In this document: in pieces, positions 8,834 through 18,520 of the stretch
Numbering within the stretch: the stretch's first letter is position 1
How the letters are laid out: each line of letters opens with the position of its first letter
Source of the DNA: Leptolyngbya sp. FACHB-8
Lineage (GTDB): Bacteria > Cyanobacteriota > Cyanobacteriia > Elainellales > Elainellaceae
NCBI RefSeq assembly: GCF_014695575.1
Contig: NZ_JACJOO010000052.1
Span: 1 to 64,000, forward strand
Direction of reading: 5' to 3'
DNA: 64,000 bases
Program-made: the position numbers and the translations under genes
Notes under the pieces: model-generated
The model's database searches: none
Told to the model about the DNA's origin: nothing
What the model saw: only the letters and a program-made list of their open reading frames with translations

Positions 8834-10771
8834 TTACGACTGTAATCCTTGATAAAACTCTCCTACCCAGGGAATTTGAACCAGATCCTCGAAGGAAATT
8901 GAGCGTTGTTGCCGATCCAGCTCATCAATGCGTTGGTTCTCTCGGTAAATCTGTTGTTGGTAGGTGCGGCTTAGGTCGGGATCCGCAGTACAGTCTGTTT
9001 GTTGCCAGAGATCTAGAAAATGGCGGCGGCGCTTCTCGCACATGACTCGCTCCATACAGGCGATCACTGTTCGGATGACCAGCGGTGCCCGAAGTAAGTC
9101 TCGTTCGCTTTTCTCATCCAATTGAAACAGCGGCAGAATTTGCCCCAGACGCTCGGGGTGTTCCAGACAACGATCTTGCAAAAGATCGATCAAGTCGGGG
9201 CTGCTGTCAGGGGCAGCGTTGGTCTCAATGTCATTGACTTGTTGCCACAGGAAGCGGTGATGTCCAATGCTGAACTCCACATCGGCCGTATCCAAAGCTT
9301 CCCGGATTTGAGGGCGGGCTCCTGGCCAATGCAAGTACAGCCGGAGCAATTGCGATTCAGACTCTTCAAGTAGGGTGCGATCGCTTGGAGTTTGCCACTT
9401 CTGCGACTTACCATGCCAGCGCTGGCCCCGTACCTGGGTCCGCAAATCGCTTTCCAATTGGACAGCCAATCGTGCGTTGCCCTGGCTTAACCAGCCGGCA
9501 CAACGATGGATATAGTGCGTGCGCAGAGACGCATTAGGCAGGTCGCCCAACAGTTGGGCGATCGCCTGAATCCCCTCTTGAAATTGATCGGGTTGATTGA
9601 GGTCCTTGTCAGCTAAAACCCGCTGAATTTGCCAATCTAACCACAGGGGAGCGTCGTTCAGCAGGTTTTGATAGTCAATGGTGGTGTGGGTACGGAGGAA
9701 TTCATCGGGGTCTTTCCCCTGAGGAATGGTAAGGATGCGCAGTTGAACTTCGCCTTTGTATGCCAGGTCTGCGAGCTCTCCAATGGCGCGATCGGCAGCC
9801 TTCTGACCTGCGGTATCCGCATCAAAGTTAAACACGACCTGCTTCGATTCGCTGTAGCGCAGGAGTTGCTTGATCTGAGCCACGTTTAGGGCGGTGCCCA
9901 GGGAGGCAACGACATTGGTGATACCCGCTGCGTGTAAAGCAATCACGTCGAAGTAGCCCTCGACAATGACAGCTCGGTCGTCTTTGGCGATCGCCCCCCG
10001 AGCCTTATCTAGAGCAAATAGCGTCTTGCTTTTGTCAAACAGTTCTGTTTCGGGGGAATTGAGGTATTTGGGCTGCTCATCGGTAAGGGTACGCCCACCG
10101 AAGCCAATGACCCGACTTTGCAGGTCATGGATAGGGATCATCAAGCGATTACGAAATCGATCATAATAGCCGCCTCCCCCTTGGCGCGGCACAATCAACC
10201 CGGCCTTCTCCACCAACTCGACAGGGTAACGCCGCTGGTCAATCAGGTAGCCGTAGAGCGTTTGCCAACCTGCCGGAGCATAGCCCAGTTGAAATTGCCG
10301 AATCGTTTCGAGCTGAAGCATACGCTGCTCTGTGAGGTAGGCCAGTGCATCGCTGCCCTCAGCCTGAAAGAGCGCGTGTTCGTAGAAGGTTGCTGTAACC
10401 GCCAGGATCTCGTAGAGCTGCTCTCGCAGGGATAGCTTCCGCTGAAGCTCTTGCCGTTGTTCTGGCTCTAAAGTTTTGACAGGTACCTGATAGCGGCGGG
10501 CTAACTCCAAAACCACATCAGCAAAGGATTGTTTGCCCAACTCCATCAAAAACTTAATCACATTCCCCCCTGCTCCGCAGGAAAAGCAGTAATAGAACTG
10601 CTTTGTGGGACTTACGCTAAAACTTGGGGACTTGTCATCGTGGAAGGGGCATAATCCGACAAAATCTTTGCCCTGCTTTCGCAAAACGACGTGTTCCGAC
10701 ACCACATCGACGATATCAGCCCGTTGTTTGACCTGTTCGATCGTGTCTGCATGCAGGCGGGGAACACTCAT
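8834..10771 (-). CDS. dnaG: DNA primase
   Basis: Synthesises RNA primers for the replisome. Full-length bacterial DnaG of 645 aa. The N-terminal CHC2 zinc finger is complete (C41, H44, C62, C65). The catalytic TOPRIM core shows Glu271 in a VEGYFD motif and D317xD319 in FNFDADT. The C-terminal helicase-binding region is less conserved, as usual. It is convergent with the hps operon, with about 210 bp of hairpin-rich DNA between them, and divergent from the downstream hydrolase gene. No strong Shine-Dalgarno precedes the ATG. Identification is secure. Confidence 0.97.
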   Translation of the reverse strand: MSVPRLHADTIEQVKQRADIVDVVSEHVVLRKQGKDFVGLCPFHDDKSPSFSVSPTKQFYYCFSCGAGGNVIKFLMELGKQSFADVVLELARRYQVPVKTLEPEQRQELQRKLSLREQLYEILAVTATFYEHALFQAEGSDALAYLTEQRMLQLETIRQFQLGYAPAGWQTLYGYLIDQRRYPVELVEKAGLIVPRQGGGGYYDRFRNRLMIPIHDLQSRVIGFGGRTLTDEQPKYLNSPETELFDKSKTLFALDKARGAIAKDDRAVIVEGYFDVIALHAAGITNVVASLGTALNVAQIKQLLRYSESKQVVFNFDADTAGQKAADRAIGELADLAYKGEVQLRILTIPQGKDPDEFLRTHTTIDYQNLLNDAPLWLDWQIQRVLADKDLNQPDQFQEGIQAIAQLLGDLPNASLRTHYIHRCAGWLSQGNARLAVQLESDLRTQVRGQRWHGKSQKWQTPSDRTLLEESESQLLRLYLHWPGARPQIREALDTADVEFSIGHHRFLWQQVNDIETNAAPDSSPDLIDLLQDRCLEHPERLGQILPLFQLDEKSERDLLRAPLVIRTVIACMERVMCEKRRRHFLDLWQQTDCTADPDLSRTYQQQIYRENQRIDELDRQQRSISFEDLVQIPWVGEFYQGLQS

Positions 10772-11170
10772 GGGAGAAGTAAATTTAACAAGGGGAAATA
10801 AAGAGAAAGGGCGGCACCTTAAACCGGATGATACAAGGTAGATCTATTTTGGCGCGGATTGAACCGATGTGAAAGATTCCCGAAGTCATTCTGAGGCGAT
10901 GAAACCAGTGTATTTTGGAAAATCGCAAGGCTTCTCCAAAATCTCCTCCGCAAGCTTCAGCGATTTTCGTTCTGAAGCGAGTACGCGAGGGCGATCGCCT
11001 TCCGACGTCAACGTTCCCAGGAATTTGGGGAACAAAGCCGAGAAAATTGGATCAACGCCCTAAATTTTCGCTAATGTAGCGTGTTTAGATCCATTCCCCG
11101 TATGGACACGTGGTGCGCTAATCGAAGACCCCGTGAACCAATTAAACCCGAATGATGAGGATAAAGTGAT
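10772..11170. other. Divergent intergenic region, no gene seen
   Basis: 399 bp between the divergent dnaG and cell-wall hydrolase starts. It carries a HIP1 site and presumably both promoters. Short open frames here lack any start signal or recognisable composition. Confidence 0.5.
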
Positions 11171-12517
11171 ATGGCGACAGGACGTATTTTTATTTCCGCT
11201 GGCCACGGGGGGCGCGAGGGAGCCGGGATTGATCCGGGTATCATCGCGGGGGATACCACGGAAGCCCGGGAAATGATCCTGACGCGAGATCTGGTGGTAA
11301 CGGAGCTGCGATCGCGGGGCTTTGAGGTATTCTCCGTTCCCGATGATCTGAGTGCGGCGCAAACCATTGCCTGGATTAACGCCCGTGCTATCAACCTTGA
11401 TGTGTCACTAGAGATTCACGCCGATGGCTCCAGCAATCCCACGGTACGCGGAGCCACGGTCTTCTACATCAGCAATAATGAGCAGCGTAAGTCCCATGCA
11501 GAACTGATGCTGCTGGCGTTGTTACGGCGCGTGCCTCAGTTGCCCAGCCGGGGGTCTCGCCCAGATACGGATGCGGGTACTGGTATGATCGCCTTCTGCC
11601 GCCAATTGGTATGCCCCTCGTTGCAAATGAACGTGGGCTTTCTAACCAGCCCTGACGATCGCCGCATTATTCAAACCCAACGGCGGGATGTCGCACTGGG
11701 GATTTCTGACGGTTTAGCCTCCTGGAGTCGGGCGGTGGCTGGAAATAATGGAGGGGTAACCTATTCCCCCATTGCTATCAGTATCAACGGTGGGATTTAT
11801 GCTGAACAGGGCATCATCGTGAACGGAAATGCCTACATCCCCGTTGATCTGGTCGATCGGCTGGGGGTGGATATTTCTCAGAACACCACGATTGTTCGGA
11901 TGACCTACCGCAACGTCGTTTATATCAAAGCGGTAGACCTACGAACCTACGGTGTTGCTGTCACGTGGGATGCGGTCAGTCGCACGGTCATTCTCCGCAA
12001 TAACCTGATTTGCCCGGGGCAAATTGATCGCATTATGGGTAACGGAGCTACCTCAGAAGTGCAATTGCTCATGTTCCTCAAAAGTAACAATGAGGATGCT
12101 GTTATTACCTATCCCGATTTGCCCAAACTCTACCGGGAAGAAGCCGCCATTGAGAGTGTGAACTACGATATCGCCTTCTGTCAGATGTGTGTGGAAACAA
12201 ACTATTTACGCTTTGGAGGCGGTCTACGGCCTGAGCAAAACAATTTTGGTGGCTTGGGAGATGTCGCAGGCAAGCCAGATGGTGCTAGCTTTCCCAGTGC
12301 TCGGATTGGAGTACGCGCACATATTCAACACCTCAAAGCTTATGCCAGCACAATTCCTCTGGTGCAGGCTGTGGAAGACCCTCGCTTTGCCTTTGTCGCC
12401 AGGGGTATTGCGCCCCTGGTGAGCCAACTGAGTGGCCGCTGGTCAGCAGAAGCTGACTATGGCGATAGGATCATGGCAATGGTTCGGCGGCTTTACGAAG
12501 CATCAGGAATTTTGTAA
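11171..12517 (+). CDS. Modular peptidoglycan hydrolase: amidase_3, stalk-like domain, glucosaminidase
   Basis: Predicted cell-wall hydrolase with two catalytic modules. Residues 1-190 match N-acetylmuramoyl-L-alanine amidase type 3: SAGHGG near the N-terminus (Zn-binding His), a Glu in the TEAREM stretch, and LEIHAD for the second Zn ligand. Residues about 195-285 resemble the copper-amine-oxidase N-terminal-like stalk domain. Residues about 300-448 resemble an N-acetylglucosaminidase domain, with a FCQMCVET stretch (catalytic-type Glu) and NNFGGLG. The amidase begins directly at residue 5 and no signal peptide is visible, so export is unexplained. Likely roles are septal or junction wall remodelling or autolysis (inference). 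Confidence 0.8.
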   Translation: MATGRIFISAGHGGREGAGIDPGIIAGDTTEAREMILTRDLVVTELRSRGFEVFSVPDDLSAAQTIAWINARAINLDVSLEIHADGSSNPTVRGATVFYISNNEQRKSHAELMLLALLRRVPQLPSRGSRPDTDAGTGMIAFCRQLVCPSLQMNVGFLTSPDDRRIIQTQRRDVALGISDGLASWSRAVAGNNGGVTYSPIAISINGGIYAEQGIIVNGNAYIPVDLVDRLGVDISQNTTIVRMTYRNVVYIKAVDLRTYGVAVTWDAVSRTVILRNNLICPGQIDRIMGNGATSEVQLLMFLKSNNEDAVITYPDLPKLYREEAAIESVNYDIAFCQMCVETNYLRFGGGLRPEQNNFGGLGDVAGKPDGASFPSARIGVRAHIQHLKAYASTIPLVQAVEDPRFAFVARGIAPLVSQLSGRWSAEADYGDRIMAMVRRLYEASGIL

Positions 12518-12554
12518 TGCTTTACAATCCGTCGAGATTAGTCCTTCACCACAC

Positions 12555-12613
12555 CGATTCTGACAGGTGAGATGTGGCGGGTGAAGCTTGCTACATCTCA
12601 CCTGTCAGAATCG
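12555..12613. repeat. 21-bp perfect inverted repeat
   Basis: Arms 12555-12575 and 12593-12613 are exactly complementary; the 17-nt centre can itself pair partly. Lies just past the hydrolase stop. Confidence 0.85.
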
Positions 12614-12635
12614 ATGAGGCTACGGCTTAAGTTCG

Positions 12636-12686
12636 TCACCTATTTTTTGTGTAGGGTGCTTCGCACCCTACACAAAAAATAGGTGA
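12636..12686. repeat. 24-bp perfect inverted repeat, loop TTC
   Basis: Arms 12636-12659 and 12663-12686. The central GCTTCGC core is shared with several other hairpins here. It lies between the convergent hydrolase and pentapeptide genes and probably serves as a bidirectional terminator. Confidence 0.85.
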
Positions 12687-12711
12687 TACATTTACGCCTG
12701 AGTGTACTGTA

Positions 12712-13218
12712 CTAGTAACACTCTAAAGTGTCGCGGGTTTGTCGTCCGGTGATCGGGTTGGTGCCGTCAGCGATCGCACACAAGGCATCCTGCACATCAC
12801 TGCGGAGTAGTACCCCAGTAAAATCTGCACCGGTAATACGAGCCCGGTCAAATTTGGCATTAAAGGCGAACGCTCCCTCTAGAACCGCATTGGTGAGGTT
12901 GGCGTCAACCAGGCGGGCACTGTCGAGGGTTGCACTGGAGAGATTGGCTCCTGATAGGTTCGCATCCTCCAGGTTAGCGCCGAAGAAGCTGACCCCTTGC
13001 AGGTTCGCATTGCTAAAGTCGGTACGGCGCAAGTTTGCCTTCGTAAAACTGGCATCGGTGAGGTTTTGCCCCGAAAAGTTTGCCTCAATCAGCGTTTCTT
13101 TGTTGTATTCCAGCGCCAGAGCTGAGGTTCCTGGCAACAAGTTCAACCCAAACAGACAGAGGCCGACCAGGCAAACGCCGGCAACAAACCGAACAATAGG
13201 GGAAAGCCGAAAAGACAT
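12712..13218 (-). CDS. Secreted pentapeptide-repeat protein
   Basis: 168 aa. A signal peptide ends near residue 35 (hydrophobic core then ALA), so the mature protein is periplasmic or in the thylakoid lumen. From about residue 46 there are consecutive A(N/D)LXX pentapeptides (NLTDASF, NLRRTDF, NLSGANL types) that would form a right-handed quadrilateral beta-helix. The C-terminus has two Cys (in DALCAIAD and the terminal ECY) that could form a disulfide, as in lumenal pentapeptide proteins. Function unknown. Divergent from yraN with only 58 bp between starts. Confidence 0.88.
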   Translation of the reverse strand: MSFRLSPIVRFVAGVCLVGLCLFGLNLLPGTSALALEYNKETLIEANFSGQNLTDASFTKANLRRTDFSNANLQGVSFFGANLEDANLSGANLSSATLDSARLVDANLTNAVLEGAFAFNAKFDRARITGADFTGVLLRSDVQDALCAIADGTNPITGRQTRDTLECY

Positions 13219-13276
13219 AGAGGCGTGGGTTAAGGTAGTAAAACTTATAGATGGGGTTTCCCCGATTTTACTGGAA

Positions 13277-13765
13277 ATGGCTTCTTCAGGGCGTTCAGCT
13301 TCGTCGTCTACCTCTACCCTTGGTTATCGGGCTGAGGAGCACGTTGGGAAATGGTTGGCCGAAGCAGGATGGGAGCTGTTACATCACCGCTGGCGTTGTC
13401 GCTGGGGCGAATTGGACTGGGTTGCCCTAACCCCTAAGCCAGTCAATGCTTCCAACCATAAAGAAAGGGATGCGGTACACCCAGGACGAACACAGCATCA
13501 GCCCCTTTCTCAAGAATTAGTCTTTATCGAAGTCAAAGCCCGCCGCCAGGGCAATTGGGATGCTGATGGCTTGCTAGCGATTACCCCTCAAAAGCAGGCT
13601 AAGCTCTGGCGAGCTGCCGAATTGTTCCTGGCAGACGATCCCCATTGGGCGACTTTCCCCTGCCGCTTTGATGTCGTGTTGGTTCGAGTTACAGGTAATG
13701 CCGCAGAGCGACGAGGTGAACAGCTCGTTATTCAGCAGCATATTCCCAATGCTTTTAGCCTTTAA
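13277..13765 (+). CDS. YraN family (UPF0102) endonuclease-like protein
   Basis: YraN-family protein with a nuclease-like fold; function uncertain (associated with Holliday-junction-type nucleases by fold only). Key residues: GYRAEEHVGKWL at the N-terminus, then a Trp-rich RCRWGELDWVA (Glu-x-Asp) and FIEVKAR (E-x-K), the usual restriction-endonuclease-like active-site spacing. A low-complexity insert of about 30 residues separates the two motifs. I placed the start at ATG 13277; a longer open frame runs back through the opposite pentapeptide gene but is only an antisense extension. Confidence 0.85.
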   Translation: MASSGRSASSSTSTLGYRAEEHVGKWLAEAGWELLHHRWRCRWGELDWVALTPKPVNASNHKERDAVHPGRTQHQPLSQELVFIEVKARRQGNWDADGLLAITPQKQAKLWRAAELFLADDPHWATFPCRFDVVLVRVTGNAAERRGEQLVIQQHIPNAFSL

Positions 13766-13825
13766 AAATATCTGTACCTTTAAAGCCCTTGAGAAGAATG
13801 GCGAAGGTATTTTCCGCTCAGTGCA

Positions 13826-13876
13826 GATTGAAAAAGAATAGGGCGGCGCATTGCGCCGCCCTATTCTTTTTCAATC
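13826..13876. terminator. 24-bp perfect hairpin between convergent genes
   Basis: Arms 13826-13849 and 13853-13876, loop ATT. The outer arm is T/A-rich on both sides (GATTGAAAAAGAATA and its complement). It sits between the yraN stop and the end of the convergent small gene, so it probably acts as a bidirectional terminator. Confidence 0.65.
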
Positions 13877-13896
13877 AACAACATAAAGGAGCCATG

Positions 13897-14121
13897 CTAG
13901 GAGTTAAATAACTGTTTACCCGAAGGTTCCAGATGCGCCCAGAGTTCTTGAATCTGGTCATAGGCCTCACGAGGGGTGAGTTTGCCGTTGTTGCCCAAAG
14001 CACAGATAAAGCTTACGCGTTGGGAAAAGGTTTGCAGGTCTGCGTTGAACTGAATTGTTTCAGGCCGTGCATCACCATGGTAGGAACTTTGAGGGTAAAG
14101 GTATTCTGAGCGATTGGCCAT
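13897..14121 (-). CDS. Small conserved cyanobacterial protein of unknown function
   Basis: 74 aa, soluble, no signal peptide, one Cys. It resembles a family of roughly 75-residue cyanobacterial proteins (YPxSxYHG and FNAxLQxFxQRVS motifs) that databases have sometimes mislabelled as isopropylmalate synthase; I believe this is DUF7219, from memory. AAGGAG lies 8 nt upstream of the ATG at 14121, which decides the start over a TTG one codon earlier. No function can be inferred. Confidence 0.8.
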   Translation of the reverse strand: MANRSEYLYPQSSYHGDARPETIQFNADLQTFSQRVSFICALGNNGKLTPREAYDQIQELWAHLEPSGKQLFNS

Positions 14122-14415
14122 CAAGACAACTCCTTAAGAGCATTTGTTTCTTTAACCTAAGCTTAACTAAAAACTGAACAAAATGCGTTCCGTACAGTTA
14201 CGGGAAAGTCAACACAATCGCCCCAATAGCCTGCAAGCTCGTATTTGTAGGAGTTCACTCTTGGTTAACTTCCACCTTTGGATAGAAAAGTTGAGGATCG
14301 GCTGAATTTAACCTGGCCTTAATCTAAGGGCGATCGCTTTGGCAGGGGCGATCGCGAGATCCCGTCGCCCTCTAGAATAAGGAGCGTTACCCTTGCAGGC
14401 TCACGACTCGGCACC

Positions 14416-15144
14416 ATGTCCTCTCCGCAAAAGCTCTACGAAGGCAAAGCTAAAATTCTTTTCCCCACAGACAATCCTGATATCCTGCTGACCATCTTTA
14501 AAGATGATGCTACGGCCTTCAATGCGAAGAAGCGTGGCACCATTCAGGGTAAAGGGGTAATTAATTGCCAGATTTCCAGTCATCTGTTTAAGTTGCTGGA
14601 GTCTCAGGGCGTCCCTACTCATTACATTGACAGTCCTGCTCCAGGAGAAATGTTGGTTAAGGCTGTAAAGATTGTGCCGTTAGAGGTCGTTGTCAGGAAC
14701 ATTGCAGCGGGGAGTCTCTGTCAACAGACTGGATTGGCAACGGGAACCGTACTCCAGCCCCCATTGGTGGAGTTCTACTACAAAGATGATGCGCTCGGTG
14801 ATCCCCTCTTAACCGAAGATCGGATTCGAGCGATGAAGGTAGCGACCGACGAACAGGTGCATCAACTGAGAACAATGGCTCAGCAGATCAATAACCTGCT
14901 CACTGAGTTTTTTGGAGAGTGTGGAATTACGCTGGTTGACTTCAAGCTGGAATTTGGCCTGGATTCCCAGAACCAAATTTTGTTGGCGGATGAGATCAGC
15001 CCGGATACCTGTCGCTTATGGGACCAAGCAGAACCCGACCCCAGTCGTCGTGTGATGGATAAGGATCGATTCCGACATGATCTGGGGGATGTAGAAAATG
15101 CTTACCAGCGCGTGCTGGATCGTGTTCTGGCACAGCCCCTCTAA
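14416..15144 (+). CDS. purC: Phosphoribosylaminoimidazole-succinocarboxamide synthase
   Basis: SAICAR synthetase of de novo purine synthesis: joins aspartate to CAIR with ATP hydrolysis. 242 aa, full length. Signatures include LYEGKAKI near the N-terminus (ATP loop), FKDDATAFNAKK, VVRNIAAGS (family signature) and LADEISPDTCRLW (substrate and Mg region). It is the first gene of a co-directional cluster with bamA and the lpx genes, a linkage common in cyanobacteria; the 146-bp gap to bamA may hold a separate promoter. Confidence 0.97.
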   Translation: MSSPQKLYEGKAKILFPTDNPDILLTIFKDDATAFNAKKRGTIQGKGVINCQISSHLFKLLESQGVPTHYIDSPAPGEMLVKAVKIVPLEVVVRNIAAGSLCQQTGLATGTVLQPPLVEFYYKDDALGDPLLTEDRIRAMKVATDEQVHQLRTMAQQINNLLTEFFGECGITLVDFKLEFGLDSQNQILLADEISPDTCRLWDQAEPDPSRRVMDKDRFRHDLGDVENAYQRVLDRVLAQPL

Positions 15145-15290
15145 GACGTACCAATCCATGCTGTACAATTGCGAGGGTTTTCTCGGTTGGGGTCTGCTGG
15201 TTTGAGTGGGCAACCGTAAAGTCATCCTGATTGCTCCAGGGCAGGCCTTGGTGTGAAAAGGAAATGGTGTGAAAGGGAACAAGAAATAAC

Positions 15291-17552
15291 GTGAAACAGC
15301 TTTGGTTTTCTCCGCTTTTACTGGCTCTGGTAACGGTGACCTCCGCACTGGCAAGTTCCCAACCTGCCCGTGCAGATGTCACTTCTTCCGCAGAGGATGC
15401 CGTTGCGGTGGAGGCTCCTGCCTTCAAACTGACTGAACCTGTACAGTCTGTAGATGAGCCTCAGACTGCTGCTGAACCTCAGATTGCTGAGCCTCAGGCT
15501 GCCGCTGAACCTCAGACTGTAGATGAGCCTCAGATTGCTGAGCCTCAAAGGCTAGCGGCTGCAAGCCCCCTGCCGAATGTAAGCTCTCAAGAGGTTTCCC
15601 AGGATAAAATTCGGACGTTGCTTGGGGAAGCGCCATCTGAGGCGATCGCGCCGCCCGAACGTTCTCCCGCCGAGCTATTGCGGATGGATACAGCATCCAT
15701 TGAAGTGGCTCAGGCTCCTGCCACACCTTCCACTCCAGCTCAGCCCCTGCCCTCGATTGATGAGTTGCCTCCTACAACCGAAACGGCACCGGCTGACCCA
15801 CGCGTACTGGTAGCTGAAGTGGCCGTGAGCGGAGCAACCGGAGAACTAGAAGATATCGTTTATAACGCTGTTCAGACGACGCCAGGGCAAACCACCAGTC
15901 GTTCTCAACTGCAAGCCGATGTCAACGCTATCTTCGCAACCGGATACTTTTCCCGTGCAGAAGCAGTACCCCAAGATACGCCGCTAGGGGTGCGGATCAC
16001 ATTCCAGGTTGTGCCCAACCCGGTTCTGCAGTCTGTAGAAATTCCCGATGCTCAAGTGCTGCCCCAGGAGGTCATCAACGAAGCCTTTGGCGAGCAGTAT
16101 GGAGAAGTTATTAATCTGAACGAGATTCAGGACGGCATTGATACTCTTTTGCGGTGGTATCAGGAAAATGGCTATGTGCTGGCCCAGGTTGTAGATGCTC
16201 CCCGAGTCGGAACTGATGGAACCGTGACCCTGGCCGTTGCGGAAGGGGTGATCGAAGACATTCAGGTTCAGTTTTTGAATGAAGACGGAGAGGCCTTTGA
16301 CGAAGATGGCGAACCCGTCGAAGGCAAAACCCGTGATTTCATCATCACGCGAGAATTTGAAACCCAGCCTGGGGATGTCTTTAACCAACAGCAAATTGAG
16401 CGGGACCTGGCTAGCGCTTTTGCTCTAGGCATTTTTGAAGACCTGCGGATTGCGCTCAACCCAGGAGATAACCCGCAACAGGTGGATGTGATCGTTAATG
16501 CCATTGAAGGGCAGACAGGCTCCATCGCGGCTGGGATAGGGGTTAGCTCTGCCAGCGGTTTATTTGGAACAGTGAGTTACCAGGAGCGTAACCTGGGAGG
16601 CAATAACCAGCGGCTTTCGGCAGAAGTTCAGGCAGGTGAACGGGATCTGCTGTTCGACTTGAGCTTTACTGACCCCTGGATTGCCGGTGACCCAAACCGT
16701 ACCTCTTACACTGTGAACGCGTTCAGCCGACGCTCCATTCCACTGGTATTTCAGGGAGGGGAGGATGAGGTGTTCCTGGAGAACGGCGATCGCCCCCGCG
16801 TCCGTCGTTTAGGGGGTGGCGTTCGTTTTGGTCGCCCTCTCGAAAATAACTGGCAAGCATCTTTGGGTTTGCAGTACCAGAACATTCGATTGCAAGACTC
16901 CGATGGAGACTTGGCTCCCGAAGACGAATTTGGTAACGACCTGAGCTTTAGCGGCGATGGAACAGATGATTTGTTCCTTCTGCAATTTAGTGTTTCTCAA
17001 GACCTTCGTAACAACCCGGTTACTCCAACCAGTGGTTCAGTATTGCGGTTGAGTAGTGACCAGTCGATTCCCATCGGCCAGGGCAATATTTTCCTGAACC
17101 GTTTGCGTGCTAGCTATAGCTACTTTATTCCTGTCAATATCACTAACTTTTCTGAGGGGCCAGAAACCTTAGCCTTCAACGTTCAGGGTGGGGTTGTTTT
17201 GGGTGATTTACCTCCCTACGAAGCCTTCTCTCTAGGAGGAACCGACTCGGTACGGGGGTATGATCCGGGAGATGTCGGAAGTGGTCGCGCCTTTGCACTG
17301 GCGACTGTCGAATATCGATTCCCCATCATCTCCATTTTTGGAGGCGCGCTCTTTGCCGACTTCGGTACCGATCTGGGAACCGGAGATGAGGTTCCCGGCG
17401 AGCCTGCAGAAATTCGGGGCAAACCTGGCTCTGGATTTGGCTATGGCATTGGGATACGCGTGCAGTCTCCCCTGGGAGCCATTCGTATCGACTATGCCAT
17501 CAATGATGAAGGGGATAACCAGATCCACTTTGGGATTGGGGAGCGGTTCTAA
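15291..17552 (+). CDS. bamA: BamA/Omp85 outer-membrane assembly factor
   Basis: Omp85-family protein that inserts beta-barrel proteins into the outer membrane; cyanobacterial relatives are ancestral to chloroplast Toc75. 753 aa with a GTG start. A signal peptide ends around residue 28 (PARA). Next comes a Pro/Ala/Glu-rich linker with EPQ repeats (about 43-90), POTRA domains (about 175-410) and a C-terminal 16-strand-type barrel (about 415-753). Late motifs include SVRGYDPGDVGSGRAF (the VRGY barrel-lid motif) and a terminal GIGERF. Followed 30 bp later by lpxC, so protein and LPS insertion functions are coupled in one operon. Confidence 0.93.
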   Translation: MKQLWFSPLLLALVTVTSALASSQPARADVTSSAEDAVAVEAPAFKLTEPVQSVDEPQTAAEPQIAEPQAAAEPQTVDEPQIAEPQRLAAASPLPNVSSQEVSQDKIRTLLGEAPSEAIAPPERSPAELLRMDTASIEVAQAPATPSTPAQPLPSIDELPPTTETAPADPRVLVAEVAVSGATGELEDIVYNAVQTTPGQTTSRSQLQADVNAIFATGYFSRAEAVPQDTPLGVRITFQVVPNPVLQSVEIPDAQVLPQEVINEAFGEQYGEVINLNEIQDGIDTLLRWYQENGYVLAQVVDAPRVGTDGTVTLAVAEGVIEDIQVQFLNEDGEAFDEDGEPVEGKTRDFIITREFETQPGDVFNQQQIERDLASAFALGIFEDLRIALNPGDNPQQVDVIVNAIEGQTGSIAAGIGVSSASGLFGTVSYQERNLGGNNQRLSAEVQAGERDLLFDLSFTDPWIAGDPNRTSYTVNAFSRRSIPLVFQGGEDEVFLENGDRPRVRRLGGGVRFGRPLENNWQASLGLQYQNIRLQDSDGDLAPEDEFGNDLSFSGDGTDDLFLLQFSVSQDLRNNPVTPTSGSVLRLSSDQSIPIGQGNIFLNRLRASYSYFIPVNITNFSEGPETLAFNVQGGVVLGDLPPYEAFSLGGTDSVRGYDPGDVGSGRAFALATVEYRFPIISIFGGALFADFGTDLGTGDEVPGEPAEIRGKPGSGFGYGIGIRVQSPLGAIRIDYAINDEGDNQIHFGIGERF
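15452..15549 (+). repeat. In-gene EPQ-coding tandem repeats
   Basis: Imperfect repeats encoding DEPQ/AEPQ/IAEPQ units in the bamA linker between the signal peptide and POTRA domains. Probably an extended periplasmic spacer, liable to copy-number variation. Confidence 0.6.
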
Positions 17553-17582
17553 CGCTGGATTCACGCGCAGGGAGAGCATCGC

Positions 17583-18479
17583 ATGGAATCGGCAACTACG
17601 GCTATAGCGCATTCGGCTGGTGAAACTTCGTTGCCAGCAGTAGGGATGATGCCGTCCTACGCTCTAGCACACGCTTTTGAACAAGCGGGTATTGGGCTGC
17701 ACTCGGGTGAGATCGCTCATGTGACGGTAAAGCCCGCTCCGACAAGTGCCGGTCGGGTGTTTGTGCGGGTTGATTTGCCCAATGCCCCTGCGATTCCAGC
17801 CCATATCTCCCAGGTCCGACAAACAACATTGTCTACAGAGTTGGCGGTAGGTGATGCTACCGTTCGGACTGTAGAGCACCTGCTGGCGGCTCTAAGCGGG
17901 ATGGGCATCGCAGATGCGATGATAGAGATTGATGGCCCAGAGGTGCCCCTGTTAGATGGCTCTGCGCTGCCCTGGGTTGAGGCGATCGCCCAGGCGGGAC
18001 GCACCCCTCAACCGCTACCTCAGCCCGTTATCCTCACGGAACCTCTATGGGTGCGCCACGAGGATGCCTTTGTTGCTGCCCTGCCGGCTCCTGAATTGCG
18101 CTTTACCTACGGCATTGATTTTGACCTGCCTGCTATCGGCAACCAGTGGGTGAGCTGGTCACCCCAGCAGGAGTCGTTTGAGCAGGCGATCGCCCCGGCC
18201 CGTACCTTTGGCCTGGCTCACCAGATTGAGCATCTGCAAGCTGTGGGTTTAATTAAGGGAGGAAGCCTTGATAATGCTCTGGTCTGTGGTCCGGATGGCT
18301 GGCTCAACCCTCCCCTGCGATTTTCAAATGAGCCAGTGCGTCATAAACTTTTAGACTTAGTAGGGGATTTAAGTTTGGTTGGGATATTTCCCCAGGCCCA
18401 CTATCTGGCCTACAAGGCCAGTCATCAGTTGCATACCCGTCTGGCTCAGCAACTGATTACCTTGATGCCCGTTTTGTAA
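17583..18479 (+). CDS. lpxC: UDP-3-O-acyl-N-acetylglucosamine deacetylase
   Basis: Zn-dependent deacetylase, the committed step of lipid A synthesis. 298 aa, close to the usual length. Zn ligands visible: H99 in TVEHLLAAL, and H254 and D258 in [11 protein letters not shown]; the C-terminal KASHQLH carries the catalytic-type His. IGLHSG near residue 37 is the N-terminal family signature. GGAGAG 6 nt upstream supports ATG 17583. Second lipid-related gene of the bamA-lpxC-fabZ-lpxA-lpxB operon. Confidence 0.97.
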   Translation: MESATTAIAHSAGETSLPAVGMMPSYALAHAFEQAGIGLHSGEIAHVTVKPAPTSAGRVFVRVDLPNAPAIPAHISQVRQTTLSTELAVGDATVRTVEHLLAALSGMGIADAMIEIDGPEVPLLDGSALPWVEAIAQAGRTPQPLPQPVILTEPLWVRHEDAFVAALPAPELRFTYGIDFDLPAIGNQWVSWSPQQESFEQAIAPARTFGLAHQIEHLQAVGLIKGGSLDNALVCGPDGWLNPPLRFSNEPVRHKLLDLVGDLSLVGIFPQAHYLAYKASHQLHTRLAQQLITLMPVL

Positions 18480-18520
18480 GCAATCCAGCCGTTTTCCCTG
18501 TCTTTTTGAGCGATTCACCC

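Noticed and set aside
10869-11063. 64-codon frame between dnaG and the hydrolase gene
   Set aside because: No Shine-Dalgarno, random Ser/Arg composition, and a HIP1 site inside; no support for coding.
12728-13276. N-terminal extension of the YraN frame across the pentapeptide gene
   Set aside because: The Arg/Ser/Ala-rich stretch is the antisense of the A(N/D)LXX repeats; YraN homology begins only after ATG 13277.
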